From Anaerolineaceae bacterium (GTDB lineage Bacteria > Chloroflexota > Anaerolineae > Anaerolineales > Anaerolineaceae), in NCBI GenBank assembly GCA_016841525.1, contig JAENYZ010000001.1, positions 310,001-374,000 of the forward strand: a stretch of 64,000 nucleotides of DNA. The letters run 5' to 3'. The translations under genes were made by a program, and so were the position numbers. Below the pieces are notes generated by a model. The model did not search any database, was not told where the DNA came from, and worked only from the letters and a program-made list of their open reading frames with translations. The stretch's first letter is position 1. Each line of letters begins with the position of its first letter. Positions 17,957-26,989 of this stretch are shown one piece after another.

Positions 17957-18822
17957 GTATTTTAGTTAACACGGAAACAAGGCTGCTGGTTCAGGGGATT
18001 ACAGGTCACGAGGGCGGCTTTCACGCCGTTCAAATGCTCAAATACGGTACCAACATCGTAGCAGGTGTGACACCTGGAAAAGGCGGTGAATGGGTCTTAA
18101 ACGGCAAAATTCCCGTGTTCGATTCCGTTCAAACCGCAGCAGAGTTCACAGGTGCTGATGCCAGCATCATCTTTGTGCCTGCCCGTTTTGCAGGGGATGC
18201 CATCCTTGAAGCCGCAGATGCAGACATCAAATTGATCGTATGCATTACCGAAGGACTCCCTGTCAAAGAAATGCTTCAAATCAAACGTGCCATCAGCCAC
18301 AAAGACGTCCGATTAATTGGGCCGAACTCACCTGGCATTATCTCACCACCTTTCACAAAAGTTGGCATTATTCCAGGGAGCATCACCAAACCTGGAAATG
18401 TGGGAGTCGTATCACGTTCTGGCACACTGACTTACGAAGTCGTTTACGCCCTCAAACAAGCGGATATTGGTACGAGCACCTGTGTGGGAATCGGGGGCGA
18501 CCCTATTGTAGGCACAGATTTTATTGACATCCTTTCACACTTTGAGGGTGATTCCCAAACGGATGTGGTCGTGATGATTGGTGAAATCGGGGGTTCTGAG
18601 GAGGAAAAGGCAGCAGCTTATGTTGCGAACCACATGACAAAACCGGTGATTGGTTTCATTGCCGGTCAGGCAGCACCACCGAATAAACGCATGGGGCACG
18701 CTGGGGCAATCATCGAAGGCGGCGTTGGCACGGCGGAATCCAAAATCACAGCCTTGAAAAATGCAGGCATACAAGTTGCCCATTATCCAGAAGAAATCCC
18801 TGAATTAATCAAAAAATTATAA
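17953..18822 (+). CDS. sucD: Succinyl-CoA synthetase, alpha subunit
   Basis: A 289-residue CoA-binding and phosphohistidine subunit. [33 protein letters not shown] is the CoA-binding Rossmann start; [10 protein letters not shown] and [13 protein letters not shown] are conserved; [17 protein letters not shown] carries the phosphorylated His. It forms the enzyme with SucC, whose gene overlaps by 4 bp, so translation is coupled. It acts in the TCA cycle or the fermentative succinate/propionate route. Confidence 0.97.
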   Translation: MSILVNTETRLLVQGITGHEGGFHAVQMLKYGTNIVAGVTPGKGGEWVLNGKIPVFDSVQTAAEFTGADASIIFVPARFAGDAILEAADADIKLIVCITEGLPVKEMLQIKRAISHKDVRLIGPNSPGIISPPFTKVGIIPGSITKPGNVGVVSRSGTLTYEVVYALKQADIGTSTCVGIGGDPIVGTDFIDILSHFEGDSQTDVVVMIGEIGGSEEEKAAAYVANHMTKPVIGFIAGQAAPPNKRMGHAGAIIEGGVGTAESKITALKNAGIQVAHYPEEIPELIKKL

Positions 18823-18860
18823 ACAGGCAATTAATTTCATATAACAAGTAGTGATTAAAT

Positions 18861-18892
18861 AAAAAAACCCACCTTGTAGATGGGCTTTTTTT
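18861..18892. terminator. Bidirectional rho-independent terminator
   Basis: A 7-bp stem, CCCACCT (18868-18874) and AGATGGG (18878-18884), flanked by A7 on the left and CT7 on the right. On the minus strand the central mismatch becomes a G-U wobble, so the hairpin is better there. It separates the convergent sucCD and sigma/poly-Asp genes. Confidence 0.85.
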
Positions 18893-18944
18893 GGATTTGC
18901 TAAACTTCAGAATTTAATTCTTATACATGCTGAAGACTTTTTGA

Positions 18945-20360
18945 TTAATCGTTGTCATCGTCATACATGTCGTCGGTATCATCGTCATCGTCGTACATGT
19001 CATCATCGTCATCGTCATACATGTCGTCGGCATCATCGTCCATGTCGTCATCATCATCGTCATACATGTCGTCATCATCATCGTCCATGTCGTCATCATC
19101 ATCGTCATACATGTCGTCGGCATCATCGTCATCGTCGTACATGTCATCATCATCGTCGTCTATGACGTCGTCATCATCATCGTCGTCTATGACGTCGTCA
19201 TCATCGTCCATGTCGTCGTCATCGTCGTCGTACATGTCGTCGTAATCATCCTCGATCTCAATTTCTACGATATAGAAGACACCGTTCCCAAGCATGCCCC
19301 CTTCGACTTTTACAAAATCACCAACTTCGATGTCATCTTCAATCTCTGAGTTTGGTGTGAGTTCAAAGCGCATACCGTTGATCATTAAGTAGCCATCCCC
19401 AACTTCACTGACGATGCCTTTGACTTCATATTCGCCTTTGTAGGACATTTCATCGTCTGTTTCATGTCCAATCTCTTTAGCAAATATCGTGCCCTGGTCA
19501 TCAACCCAGGCTTCAACTTTTACGAAATCATCGACACTGATTTGCCCTTCAATTTCCGTTGCTGATGTCACAATTATTTGATACCCTGAGATTGTCCAAA
19601 GATTGCCGCTTACATTTTCAACATAGCCCTTGAATTCAATTTCTCCGCTGTAAGCACCGGCCGATTCAGAAAATCGGATAACATCATCAAAGGACGGAAG
19701 CTCGTTGCTCTGTGAACTTCCGGAAACGTTCTCAAAAGCCATTGCAAAGGATTTCAATGAACTGGCAATTTGGCTGAATAATACTTGTGCCCGTTCAGGA
19801 TCTGATTGGCTCAGTTTTCCCAATTCTGAAAGTGCTCTTTGAATATATTGTTCATAGGCTTTCACAGCTTCACCAATATCGTTGAATCTTCCCTGACCGA
19901 TCAATGATTGAATCTCTACTAATCGCATTTGTGCGTATTGGAGATTGAGCTGAACCTTATCTTCAGTTTCACCTGCCAGCTGAACTCTGGCTTTTTCAAT
20001 GCCAGACTTTACGGCATATAAGCGATCCCCCGGCAGAGAATTCGAGGAAGCTGCAGCTGTAATCCCTGCGCCACCGAACAATAGTGCGACAACGACAATC
20101 GCAATTGCTGCTGTTTGATATACTTTTTTCATTTTTGGTGTTGCCATTTTAAAATACTCCTTTATTTGTCTTACAAAATTCGTTTGATTTTCTTGAGCGC
20201 TAATTCGCTCTTCTTTATTGATTTTTTCAATTTCTGCTAAAAATCTGGCTTTTGATTTTTCAGCTTTTTCCGGGTCACGTTGTGGAACTTGCCGCAGCTC
20301 TGCAAGCATTGCTTCAAGCTCCGGATCGATATGATTGTTTTGATACTCGTAATCTTTCAT
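18945..20360 (-). CDS. Membrane protein with DUF5667, two DUF5666-like domains and poly-Asp tail; putative anti-sigma
   Basis: A 471-residue protein from ATG 20360, which overlaps the sigma-factor stop as ATGA; a GTG three codons earlier is the alternative. Residues 1-80 are cytoplasmic and charged; a transmembrane helix spans about 81-103; then comes a DUF5667-like region (SNSLPGDRLYAVKSGIEKARVQLA) to about 212. Two related OB-like repeats follow: about 243-297 (KGYVENVSGNLWTISGYQI) and 311-369 (VKGIVSEVGDGYLMINGMRF). Residues 371-471 are almost only Asp, with MY, M, VI and A interruptions. Coupling to an ECF sigma factor suggests the cytoplasmic N-terminus restrains it while the outer part senses the surface. 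The acidic tail could bind cations. Function is inferred from context. Confidence 0.8.
   Translation of the reverse strand: MKDYEYQNNHIDPELEAMLAELRQVPQRDPEKAEKSKARFLAEIEKINKEERISAQENQTNFVRQIKEYFKMATPKMKKVYQTAAIAIVVVALLFGGAGITAAASSNSLPGDRLYAVKSGIEKARVQLAGETEDKVQLNLQYAQMRLVEIQSLIGQGRFNDIGEAVKAYEQYIQRALSELGKLSQSDPERAQVLFSQIASSLKSFAMAFENVSGSSQSNELPSFDDVIRFSESAGAYSGEIEFKGYVENVSGNLWTISGYQIIVTSATEIEGQISVDDFVKVEAWVDDQGTIFAKEIGHETDDEMSYKGEYEVKGIVSEVGDGYLMINGMRFELTPNSEIEDDIEVGDFVKVEGGMLGNGVFYIVEIEIEDDYDDMYDDDDDDMDDDDDVIDDDDDDDVIDDDDDDMYDDDDDADDMYDDDDDDMDDDDDDMYDDDDDDMDDDADDMYDDDDDDMYDDDDDTDDMYDDDND
18948..19250. repeat. Low-complexity GAY tandem tract encoding poly-Asp
   Basis: About 300 bp of nearly pure GAT/GAC triplets (plus-strand ATC/GTC), interrupted by ATG TAC or ATG about every 24 bp, so the DNA forms imperfect 24-48 bp tandem units. 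It encodes the Asp-rich tail of the gene at 18945-20360. Such tracts can change length by slippage; every interruption keeps the frame open. The plus strand reads as a Ser-rich frame, which I regard as a shadow. Confidence 0.9.
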
Positions 20361-20893
20361 CGTTTCCACTTCCCGATACCATCTAATGTTTTTCGCAATT
20401 GTTTGACTGCTCGATACTGCATTGCTCTGCTTGCTTCAACTGTTTTGCCAAGATGTTCAGCCACTTCTTCATGTGACCATTCTTCCATAATTCGCAACTC
20501 GATCACCATTCTTTGTTCTTCAGGCAGCTTTAGCAAGGCTTTCCGTAACCGTTCTTGCATTTGTTTATTTGAGAAAAGCAGTTCCGGGTTTGTTTTTTGA
20601 TCTGGTACAAGGTCCTCGCCGACATTTTCATCGGGCTTTCTTTTTCGGTAATAGTCAACGATCCAATTATGTGCTATTCGATAAAGATAAGCCTTCGTGT
20701 GTCCATTTGGAGATTTTCCAGACTGTAGAACTTGTAAATATCTTGTAAAAACCTCAGAAACACATTCCTCAGCCAGATCCTGGTTACTTAAGTAACGGTA
20801 TGCATATCTATAAAGCGCTTCATTGTTTTCTTCATACAGCTTGATAAGTTTTTCCTTATCAAGCTGACCTGTTTGATCTTTGTTTTTTTCCAT
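20357..20893 (-). CDS. ECF-type RNA polymerase sigma factor
   Basis: A 178-residue sigma-70 family protein with only regions 2 and 4. Region 2: YRYAYRYLSNQDLAEECVSEVFTRYLQ and KAYLYRIAHNWIVDYYRKRK. Region 4: LLKLPEEQRMVIELRIMEEWSHEEVAEHLGKTVEASRAMQYRAVKQLRK, a helix-turn-helix for -35 recognition. Its stop overlaps the start of the poly-Asp membrane protein gene (ATGA), the usual arrangement of a sigma factor with its membrane regulator. The stimulus and regulon are unknown. Confidence 0.93.
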   Translation of the reverse strand: MEKNKDQTGQLDKEKLIKLYEENNEALYRYAYRYLSNQDLAEECVSEVFTRYLQVLQSGKSPNGHTKAYLYRIAHNWIVDYYRKRKPDENVGEDLVPDQKTNPELLFSNKQMQERLRKALLKLPEEQRMVIELRIMEEWSHEEVAEHLGKTVEASRAMQYRAVKQLRKTLDGIGKWKR

Positions 20894-21043
20894 AGCTGCT
20901 ATCTCACTTATTACAACGTAATCCCACCTAAAACGTGACGGGGTAATTTTATTTCCATTATAAACTTCAAACGCTCATACTCAATATTCATAAGATGATG
21001 TTTCTGGAATAAAAGTAACTCGCGAGGGGTAATTATCTGGGAT

Positions 21044-21061
21044 TTGTTTAATGTTAAACAA
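21044..21061. promoter_or_regulatory. Perfect palindrome, candidate operator
   Basis: TTGTTTAATGTTAAACAA has two perfect 8-bp arms around a 2-bp centre. It lies 151 nt upstream of the ECF sigma gene and just past the acpP terminator. The size and symmetry suit a dimeric repressor; no T-run follows, so it is not a terminator. The binding protein is unknown. Confidence 0.35.
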
Positions 21062-21085
21062 GAATAAATTCGGCTATTAAATGCA

Positions 21086-21133
21086 AAAAGAGGTTAGCGC
21101 TCCTCTCTTTTTGACGAGTTGCTAACCTCTTTT
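21086..21133 (-). terminator. Rho-independent terminator of acpP
   Basis: A perfect 13-bp stem, AAAAGAGGTTAGC (21086-21098) and GCTAACCTCTTTT (21121-21133), with a 22-nt loop. T-rich flanks occur in both directions. It is 21 nt beyond the acpP stop. Confidence 0.9.
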
Positions 21134-21154
21134 AATTCAAATTCGAATTGAGTA

Positions 21155-21388
21155 TTACAACTTACCTTCTATAAAGGTCACTGCATCGCCAACAGTCTGG
21201 ATCTGCCGTGCTTCCTCATCAGTGATGGTGATGTCAAATTTCTCGCAAAAACCGTCAATCAAAAAGAACTGGTCCATTGAATCAGCTTTTAAATCTTCAA
21301 TGAAACGGGTTTCCGCGGTAATATTATCATCATTGACCTTTAAAACATCTACTATGACTTCTTTGACCTCATTTAATGTGTCTGACAT
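21155..21388 (-). CDS. acpP: Acyl carrier protein
   Basis: A 77-residue ACP. The phosphopantetheine site is DSMDQFFLIDGF: Ser follows Asp as in the usual DSL motif, with Met in place of Leu. VKEVIVDVL and the acidic helix DITITDEEARQIQTVGDAVTFI are typical. It carries acyl chains in fatty-acid or polyketide-like synthesis; the phospho-site deviation and FFLIDGFCEKF region are a little unusual, so a specialised ACP is possible. GGAGGC precedes the ATG. It has its own promoter and terminator and no fatty-acid synthesis genes nearby. Confidence 0.9.
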   Translation of the reverse strand: MSDTLNEVKEVIVDVLKVNDDNITAETRFIEDLKADSMDQFFLIDGFCEKFDITITDEEARQIQTVGDAVTFIEGKL

Positions 21389-21419
21389 AAAGCCTCCTAT
21401 CTGAAAAAGTGTTACTCAC

Positions 21420-21447
21420 ATTCTAACGCGCCTTGAAAAACTGTCAA
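21420..21447 (-). promoter_or_regulatory. Sigma-70 promoter of acpP
   Basis: On the minus strand: TTGACA (21442-21447), a 16-nt spacer and TAGAAT (21420-21425), 31 nt before the acpP ATG. The best complete -35/-10 pair seen in the window. Confidence 0.7.
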
Positions 21448-21467
21448 GGATTATACCGTAATTCATA

Positions 21468-21473
21468 TATAAT
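21468..21473 (+). promoter_or_regulatory. -10 box of fni with very short leader
   Basis: TATAAT ends 12 nt before the fni ATG, giving an expected leader of only about 5 nt. No Shine-Dalgarno is visible before that ATG. Divergent from the acpP promoter. Confidence 0.45.
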
Positions 21474-21485
21474 AAACACAGACTG

Positions 21486-22517
21486 ATGAGAAAAGATACG
21501 AATATTTCCAATCGCAAAGACGACCACATCCGGATTAATTTGGAAGAGGATGTGAAATCTTCATTGTCTACGGGGCTTGAAAAATATCAGCTCGTTCATC
21601 AGGCACTGCCTGAGATTTCTCTATCAGATGTCGACATGAACCAGAACCTTTTTGGAAAAGTTCTACCTGTGCCCTTGCTGATATCCTCCATGACGGGCGG
21701 CACAGATCAGGCTGACCAAATCAATCGCAATCTCGCCACAGCAGCGCAGGAAATCGGCTGCTGCATGGGTGTGGGATCCCAGCGAGCAGCAATCGAAAAC
21801 CCGGAAGTCACAGATACATTCAACATTCGCAAGTATGCCCCTGGTATTCTCGCTTTTGCAAATATCGGTGCAGTTCAGCTAAACTATGATTATGGGGTCG
21901 ACCAGTGCCAGAAAGCCGTGGATATGATTGAAGCGGATGCCCTGGTGCTTCACCTCAATCCTTTACAAGAAGCTCTCCAATTGGAAGGGAATACCAATTT
22001 CAGTAAGCTGGCAATGAAGATCGCTGAGATTAAAAAAAGCCTGACTGTTCCACTGATCGTTAAAGAAGTCGGTTGGGGCATATCCAAGGAGACAGCAAAA
22101 CGTCTCTTTGAAGCAGGGGTTGACGCGATTGATGTGGCGGGTGCAGGTGGAACATCCTGGTCACAGGTTGAGATGCACCGTATGAAGGACCCTTACCAAG
22201 GTCAAACAGCTGCTGCTTTTAGGGACTGGGGAATACCAACAGCAATTTCAATTGAAAATGCACGTTGGGCTAGTGAAGATTGGCCGATTTTTGCATCTGG
22301 GGGGTTGCGCACCGGCGTAGATATTACAAAATGCCTGGCTTTAGGCGCGACATTAGGCGGTATGGCGGGAGTCTTCTTGAAGGCAGCAAACCAAAATCTT
22401 GAAACGACCATTAATGTGATGAAGATGATTGTCGAGCAAATAAGAATCGCAATGTTTGCCTCCGGTTCAAAAGACCTTCGGTCCCTAAATCGGGATAAAA
22501 TTCAAGAAATTAACTGA
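21486..22517 (+). CDS. fni: Type 2 isopentenyl-diphosphate delta-isomerase
   Basis: A 343-residue FMN-dependent IPP isomerase. Family blocks: [14 protein letters not shown] at the N-terminus, [11 protein letters not shown] (flavin binding), [29 protein letters not shown] with the catalytic Gln/Glu region, and [20 protein letters not shown] for phosphate binding. It interconverts IPP and DMAPP for isoprenoid synthesis. The polyprenyl synthase gene follows after 11 nt, so both act in the same pathway from one transcript. Confidence 0.95.
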   Translation: MRKDTNISNRKDDHIRINLEEDVKSSLSTGLEKYQLVHQALPEISLSDVDMNQNLFGKVLPVPLLISSMTGGTDQADQINRNLATAAQEIGCCMGVGSQRAAIENPEVTDTFNIRKYAPGILAFANIGAVQLNYDYGVDQCQKAVDMIEADALVLHLNPLQEALQLEGNTNFSKLAMKIAEIKKSLTVPLIVKEVGWGISKETAKRLFEAGVDAIDVAGAGGTSWSQVEMHRMKDPYQGQTAAAFRDWGIPTAISIENARWASEDWPIFASGGLRTGVDITKCLALGATLGGMAGVFLKAANQNLETTINVMKMIVEQIRIAMFASGSKDLRSLNRDKIQEIN

Positions 22518-22528
22518 AGGTAAAATTT

Positions 22529-23536
22529 ATGTCCCTGACTGTTTTACAAAAGCAGCTCCTCCCAGAAATCGAAACCCACCTAAAAATTTTTCTGCAGTCA
22601 CTGGATTTCGGACAAAGTCAGACTTTATATGAAATGATCAGCTACCATATGGGTTGGGAAGATGTCGGAGCAAACCATGGGAAACGGATTCGTCCATTTT
22701 TAAGCTTGCTGTGTGCAGGTGCCCTGAATGGGACCATCCAAAACACGATGCCCGGTGCCGTTGCAATCGAGTACCTGCATAATTTCACCCTGATTCACGA
22801 TGATATTGAAGACAATTCGCCTATTCGACACGGCAAGCCAACCCTCTGGCGAAAATGGGGATTAGCCCAGGCTGTAAACGCAGGGGATGCCTTATTCAGC
22901 ATTGCTCAACTTTCGATGCTTTCCCTGAATGAAACCTGTGATGAAGCGATTGCCCTGAAGGCGCTAGAGGCTTTTAATCACACCTGCCTGAATCTGACGC
23001 AGGGACAATACCTGGATATTGCCTTTGAATCATCACAGGATATTGATATAAGCACGTATTTGGATATGATCGGTGGGAAAACAGCCGCTTTAATTGGATT
23101 CTCTACCTTTCTGGGTGGTTTAACCGCACATGTGGGGGAAAGGCAATTAGAATTACTGGAGGCGTTTGGTTCAAGTTTAGGAATGGCTTTTCAAATTCAG
23201 GATGATTACCTTGGCATTTGGGGTGATCCCCAGGAAACTGGAAAATCTGCTGCAACAGATTTATTGACCAGGAAAAAGTCCCTGCCGATATTATTCGGTT
23301 TGAAGCAGAGCGATGATTTCAAGAACTTTTGGAATAACGAAGAAATTTCACCAGAAAATGTTGATACATTAGCCCATATGTTAATTGCCTGCGGCGCCCA
23401 GGATTTTGTCCAAACCAAAGCGGGACAATTCACAGAAAAAGCCTTCAAAGCTCTTGATCAGCTTTTTCCAGTAAAAAATGACTATAACATCGCGTTACAC
23501 GAATTGACTGAAACACTGCTAAACCGGAATTATTAA
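22529..23536 (+). CDS. Polyprenyl synthetase (trans-isoprenyl diphosphate synthase)
   Basis: A 335-residue class I prenyltransferase. KRIRPFLSLL is the N-terminal binding segment; LIHDDIEDNSPIRHGKPTLW contains the first Asp-rich motif (DDxxD); FQIQDDYLGIWGD contains the second, and GKSAATDLLTRKKSLP follows it. It condenses IPP with an allylic diphosphate, making quinone side chains, carotenoid precursors or lipid carriers. Chain length cannot be fixed from the sequence. It follows fni directly. Confidence 0.93.
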   Translation: MSLTVLQKQLLPEIETHLKIFLQSLDFGQSQTLYEMISYHMGWEDVGANHGKRIRPFLSLLCAGALNGTIQNTMPGAVAIEYLHNFTLIHDDIEDNSPIRHGKPTLWRKWGLAQAVNAGDALFSIAQLSMLSLNETCDEAIALKALEAFNHTCLNLTQGQYLDIAFESSQDIDISTYLDMIGGKTAALIGFSTFLGGLTAHVGERQLELLEAFGSSLGMAFQIQDDYLGIWGDPQETGKSAATDLLTRKKSLPILFGLKQSDDFKNFWNNEEISPENVDTLAHMLIACGAQDFVQTKAGQFTEKAFKALDQLFPVKNDYNIALHELTETLLNRNY

Positions 23537-23549
23537 CATCCATCAAACT

Positions 23550-24884
23550 TCATCCCCCTGCCAGCACTCGACGCTGCTTTCGGCTTCGCATCATCAACCA
23601 CAAGGTTTGTGTCAGGTGTGCCGCTGAATAGGCAACAGCTGCAAAATATACGCCCTTAGCAATGTTTGTAATCACACCAATTAAAAGCAAGATGCTGATC
23701 GTTGCCAGGAAAACAGCAACTGCCTCTGCGACTGGGCCGGTTTTTTCCCGATCAACAATGATCCCCTGGTAAAAACTGATATAAAACGACAGAAATGCCA
23801 GCGGAAGGCCTAAAATCATCGTATTTCTGGCAATAGGCACATCCAAAGCCTGAATATTTGCGCCATAAGTAAACCACAAGCTAGACAGCGGTGTCGCGAC
23901 AAACAAAATCGCAATCCCAATCGATACGAATGATCCTATCCGTGCAAATTTCTTTAGCATTGTGAAGGATTTTGGTTCCTCAAGTAAAGCCACAACAGCC
24001 TCATTGAAGGCAACACCAGGGCTGCGAAACATAAATAATAAGCCAGTAACAACTGACCAGATAGCCAGGGACTCAATCGGATCTGGCATCCGGGACAATG
24101 AACCGCTCATGATGGGCTGCCACAACAACCAGAGCGTTGAGGTAAGCGCCAGTGGTGCATAGAAAACAATGAATCGGTTTATTGTCAGTTGTTTTTCCGG
24201 TTTGGGGGCAGTTTTCATTTCTGGAATGATCTTTCGAATTCTTATACCTGCATAGATCGCCTCGGAAGTTACCCCCAGGCCTTGTGCAAGACCCGCCAGA
24301 ACAGCCCCAGGTAAGGCTTTTGTCGTGATGCCAACCGCCAGAACGATCGAAACTGTGATCAAACGAATGAATGTCGTTTCCCCAACCGCTCGTGAATGGC
24401 CAAATCGAATCATCGCCCCCTGCTGGAATCGCCGGTAAGCTATAGAAAATGTCCAGGGCGTCAGCATCAAAAAAGCAGAACGACCCGGTTCCACAAGAGC
24501 AGGCGGCACTCTCAGAATGACATTGGCAATAAAATCAAATAAGGGTGTGAGTGCAATCACCAGGTGTAACAAAGACAAACCCCCACCCATCCAGATGGTA
24601 ATCTTCCTCAGTCGGCGATACGACTGCCAGTCTCTGCTCAAAGCTGTGGAACCCGCCAGCAGCATGATGATCGGTGCTTCGATAGTCAGGGCAATGGGAT
24701 AAACAAAACCACCATAAGCAGCCAGGTTGGTCTCTGGGTTGGATAAACGAGCAATGATCGCATTGACAACCGGTATTTCCAGGCTCATCAACGTCCAGCT
24801 GGCAACCAGGGGCAGCCAGGTCACCAATACTTTTTTTATGCTTAATTTTTCCGATGGAATTTGGTCGCTCTCAAGCTCATTCAA
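23550..24884 (-). CDS. MATE-like multidrug/polysaccharide-type membrane transporter
   Basis: A 444-residue polytopic membrane protein with about 12 hydrophobic segments. The N-terminus WLPLVASWTLMSLEIPVVNAIIARLSNPETNLAAYGG looks like a MATE/MOP superfamily first helix pair, and the second half repeats this (FYAPLALTSTLWLLWQPIMSGSLSRM). The substrate is unknown. It is convergent with the isoprenoid genes. AAGGAAA precedes the ATG by 11 nt. Relation to MATE is by pattern only, so a related flippase is possible. Confidence 0.7.
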   Translation of the reverse strand: MNELESDQIPSEKLSIKKVLVTWLPLVASWTLMSLEIPVVNAIIARLSNPETNLAAYGGFVYPIALTIEAPIIMLLAGSTALSRDWQSYRRLRKITIWMGGGLSLLHLVIALTPLFDFIANVILRVPPALVEPGRSAFLMLTPWTFSIAYRRFQQGAMIRFGHSRAVGETTFIRLITVSIVLAVGITTKALPGAVLAGLAQGLGVTSEAIYAGIRIRKIIPEMKTAPKPEKQLTINRFIVFYAPLALTSTLWLLWQPIMSGSLSRMPDPIESLAIWSVVTGLLFMFRSPGVAFNEAVVALLEEPKSFTMLKKFARIGSFVSIGIAILFVATPLSSLWFTYGANIQALDVPIARNTMILGLPLAFLSFYISFYQGIIVDREKTGPVAEAVAVFLATISILLLIGVITNIAKGVYFAAVAYSAAHLTQTLWLMMRSRKQRRVLAGG

Positions 24885-24983
24885 TGATGATTTCCTTGTC
24901 CAATATTAATTAAAAGGTATAAAAAATCACTATTTGACGCGATAAACAAAAGAGGATTATACCCTCTTGGTAAACCCCAAAAA

Positions 24984-25017
24984 CAAAAAACCTGGTCATT
25001 TGAATTAATGTCCAGGT
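24984..25017 (-). terminator. Rho-independent terminator of the M20 amidohydrolase transcript
   Basis: Stem ACCTGGTCATT (24990-25000) and AATGTCCAGGT (25007-25017), one mismatch, followed on the minus strand by TTTTTTG. It is 22 nt beyond the stop codon. Confidence 0.85.
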
Positions 25018-25039
25018 CGATTTTTGGATTTTAAGTTTA

Positions 25040-26227
25040 CTATTTTGATTTTGGATGTTTACTAAGGATGTCTACCGCTCCACTTGCAAGTATTGCAACC
25101 GCGTAAGGCAGACATGCTTCATCAATGTCAAATTTTGGGTGGTGATGACCATAATTCAGACCCATCTCAGGATTCGCCGATCCAATCATTACAAAACAAC
25201 CTGGAATTTCATGCATCATAAAGGAGAAATCTTCTGAACCCATGGTCTGAAGTGAAAAATCAATCACGGCATCAGCATCCACAGCATGGACGGCATTTGC
25301 CATCAGGTCAACCAGTGTCGGGTCATTGACCACAGGATAGGTAATGCGCTTGATAGAAATGTCAGCCTGGCAGTCAAATGCCCTGGCAACATCATTCACG
25401 ATCGATGTAAAGCGTTGTTTGACCCTTTCAAAAACTTCCGGTTTAAAGGTCCGAATTGTGCCTGAGAAATTTGCCTGCTGAGGGATGATATTGAAGGCTG
25501 TTCCCGAATCCACCTGGCAGACTGATACCACGACACTTTCCAAAGGCGGCACATTCCTTGATAAGATCGTTTGTAAGGCTGTAATGATTTGTGCAGCAGC
25601 CACCACCGGGTCAACGCCCTGGTGCGGTGAAGCTGCATGCGCACCCTTACCTTCCAATTTGACTGAAAATATTTCAGCCCCAGCCATAACTGGACCTTTT
25701 GTAAGCCCATACCAACCGACAGGTTTATCATTCCAAACGTGAACACCCATGGAATAATCAGGTTTTGGATTTTCCAGTACACCTTCATCAAGCATCCGTT
25801 CTGCACCACCGCCCCCTTCTTCAGCTGGTTGAAAAACAAATTTCACCGTTCCCTGGAGTGTTTCGCGTTTTGCTGCAAGTAGTTTTGCCACACTTAAACC
25901 AATCGCCACATGGCTGTCATGTCCGCAAGCGTGCATTACCCCTGGATTTTGCGAAGCATAATCCACATCATTCTCTTCAAGTATGGGAAGCGCATCCATG
26001 TCAAAGCGAAGTAAAAGCACAGGGGTGTCCTTTTTGCCTTCCAGGATCCCGACAACACCAGTTTCAGCAATACCTCGCGTGACCGTCAAGCCAAGAGATT
26101 CAAGCCTATCAGCAACAATTTTTGAGGTTCTTTTTTCCTCAAAGCCCAGTTCTGGGTGACTGTGAATATCACGTCGAAGCGCAATAATTTCTTCTTTGAT
26201 CTTAAATGCTTCGTCAAGAAAGGTCAT
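25040..26227 (-). CDS. M20 family amidohydrolase (N-acyl amino acid/hippurate hydrolase type)
   Basis: A 395-residue dimetal peptidase-family hydrolase. RRDIHSHPELGFEEKRTS, MHACGHDSHVAIGLSVAKLL and FVFQPAEEGGGGAERML provide the metal-binding His/Asp/Glu residues, and TMGSEDFSFMMHEIPG is the C-terminal block. The family removes acyl groups from amino acids or peptidoglycan-type diaminopimelate derivatives. The exact substrate is unknown. Its ATG overlaps the stop of the PIG-L deacetylase gene (ATGA), suggesting paired action on an N-acylated compound. Confidence 0.92.
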   Translation of the reverse strand: MTFLDEAFKIKEEIIALRRDIHSHPELGFEEKRTSKIVADRLESLGLTVTRGIAETGVVGILEGKKDTPVLLLRFDMDALPILEENDVDYASQNPGVMHACGHDSHVAIGLSVAKLLAAKRETLQGTVKFVFQPAEEGGGGAERMLDEGVLENPKPDYSMGVHVWNDKPVGWYGLTKGPVMAGAEIFSVKLEGKGAHAASPHQGVDPVVAAAQIITALQTILSRNVPPLESVVVSVCQVDSGTAFNIIPQQANFSGTIRTFKPEVFERVKQRFTSIVNDVARAFDCQADISIKRITYPVVNDPTLVDLMANAVHAVDADAVIDFSLQTMGSEDFSFMMHEIPGCFVMIGSANPEMGLNYGHHHPKFDIDEACLPYAVAILASGAVDILSKHPKSK

Positions 26228-26952
26228 TCTGGTTTTCTCCTGAATTTAATCACTCTGAATTTTTCCTCGTACTTAAATGGCTCCCCTTCAGGGATGCCCA
26301 GTCGCGCCAGCATATATTCTTCAAATGCCTGGGGCTCGCCAACTTGTGATGCGTGCTTTTTAAGCGCATAAAGCCGAGCCTGCCAATATTCTGTAACGTC
26401 CAGCACATGATCCGGCTGTATCGTTAAGCTCATCCAAACTTCTTCGACTTCGTGAGGGTTATACCCTTCAGACAAAAGTTCCGGGAAAAAGAAATGGTTC
26501 CCCGCTGCAGGAAAGACAGCATCAATAACAGCCTGCCCAGTATAACGGTGATCTGGATGGTTAATATACCGTTCGCTTGGGAAAATATTGGTCGGATCAC
26601 AGGTAACCAGGATATCAGGCCGCAGCTTTCGAATTTCACGAACGATCATCTTTCTCAGGGCAAGGTCCGGGTAGATGTAACCATCTTCATAATCGAGATA
26701 TTCAACGGACTTGACACCAAGGGACCTGGCTGCGTTTCCTTGCTCACTGATTCGTGTCCTTGCGATGGCATCAAAATCAAGGTTAATATCATTTGCCCCC
26801 TTATCCCCCTTCGTCAACAACAGGTAACGGACTTGATGCCCAGCTTTTATCCACCTGGCTATGGCGCCACCAAGAAAAAATTCCGGGTCATCTGGGTGGG
26901 CTAATATCACAAGTATTTCTTTAGATCCTACCCATCCTTCAATATTTTCCAT
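26224..26952 (-). CDS. PIG-L family N-deacetylase
   Basis: A 242-residue LmbE/PIG-L protein. ILVILAHPDDPEFFLGGAIARW has the zinc-binding HPDD motif, and NHPDHRYTGQAV supplies the third ligand. The family removes acetyl groups from GlcNAc-containing substrates (glycolipids, mycothiol or bacillithiol precursors). The open frame extends upstream to 27177, inside ricT, but the conserved domain starts right after ATG 26952 and AGAGG is upstream, so I use that start. It overlaps the M20 gene by 4 bp. Confidence 0.9.
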   Translation of the reverse strand: MENIEGWVGSKEILVILAHPDDPEFFLGGAIARWIKAGHQVRYLLLTKGDKGANDINLDFDAIARTRISEQGNAARSLGVKSVEYLDYEDGYIYPDLALRKMIVREIRKLRPDILVTCDPTNIFPSERYINHPDHRYTGQAVIDAVFPAAGNHFFFPELLSEGYNPHEVEEVWMSLTIQPDHVLDVTEYWQARLYALKKHASQVGEPQAFEEYMLARLGIPEGEPFKYEEKFRVIKFRRKPE

Positions 26953-26989
26953 ACGCTGTGAGTCCTCTTTGCTGGAAATTTTCTTTCTT

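Noticed and set aside
18952-19245. Plus-strand Ser-rich frame opposite the poly-Asp tail
   Set aside because: It is the complement of GAY triplets, has no ribosome-binding site, and vanishes if the tract length changes; a shadow.
18948-19250. CRISPR-like array
   Set aside because: Units are contiguous codons without unique spacers and encode protein.
20894-21085. Possible small RNA or autoregulated sigma promoter
   Set aside because: Only the 18-bp palindrome stands out; no convincing -35/-10 pair or conserved RNA motif could be placed.
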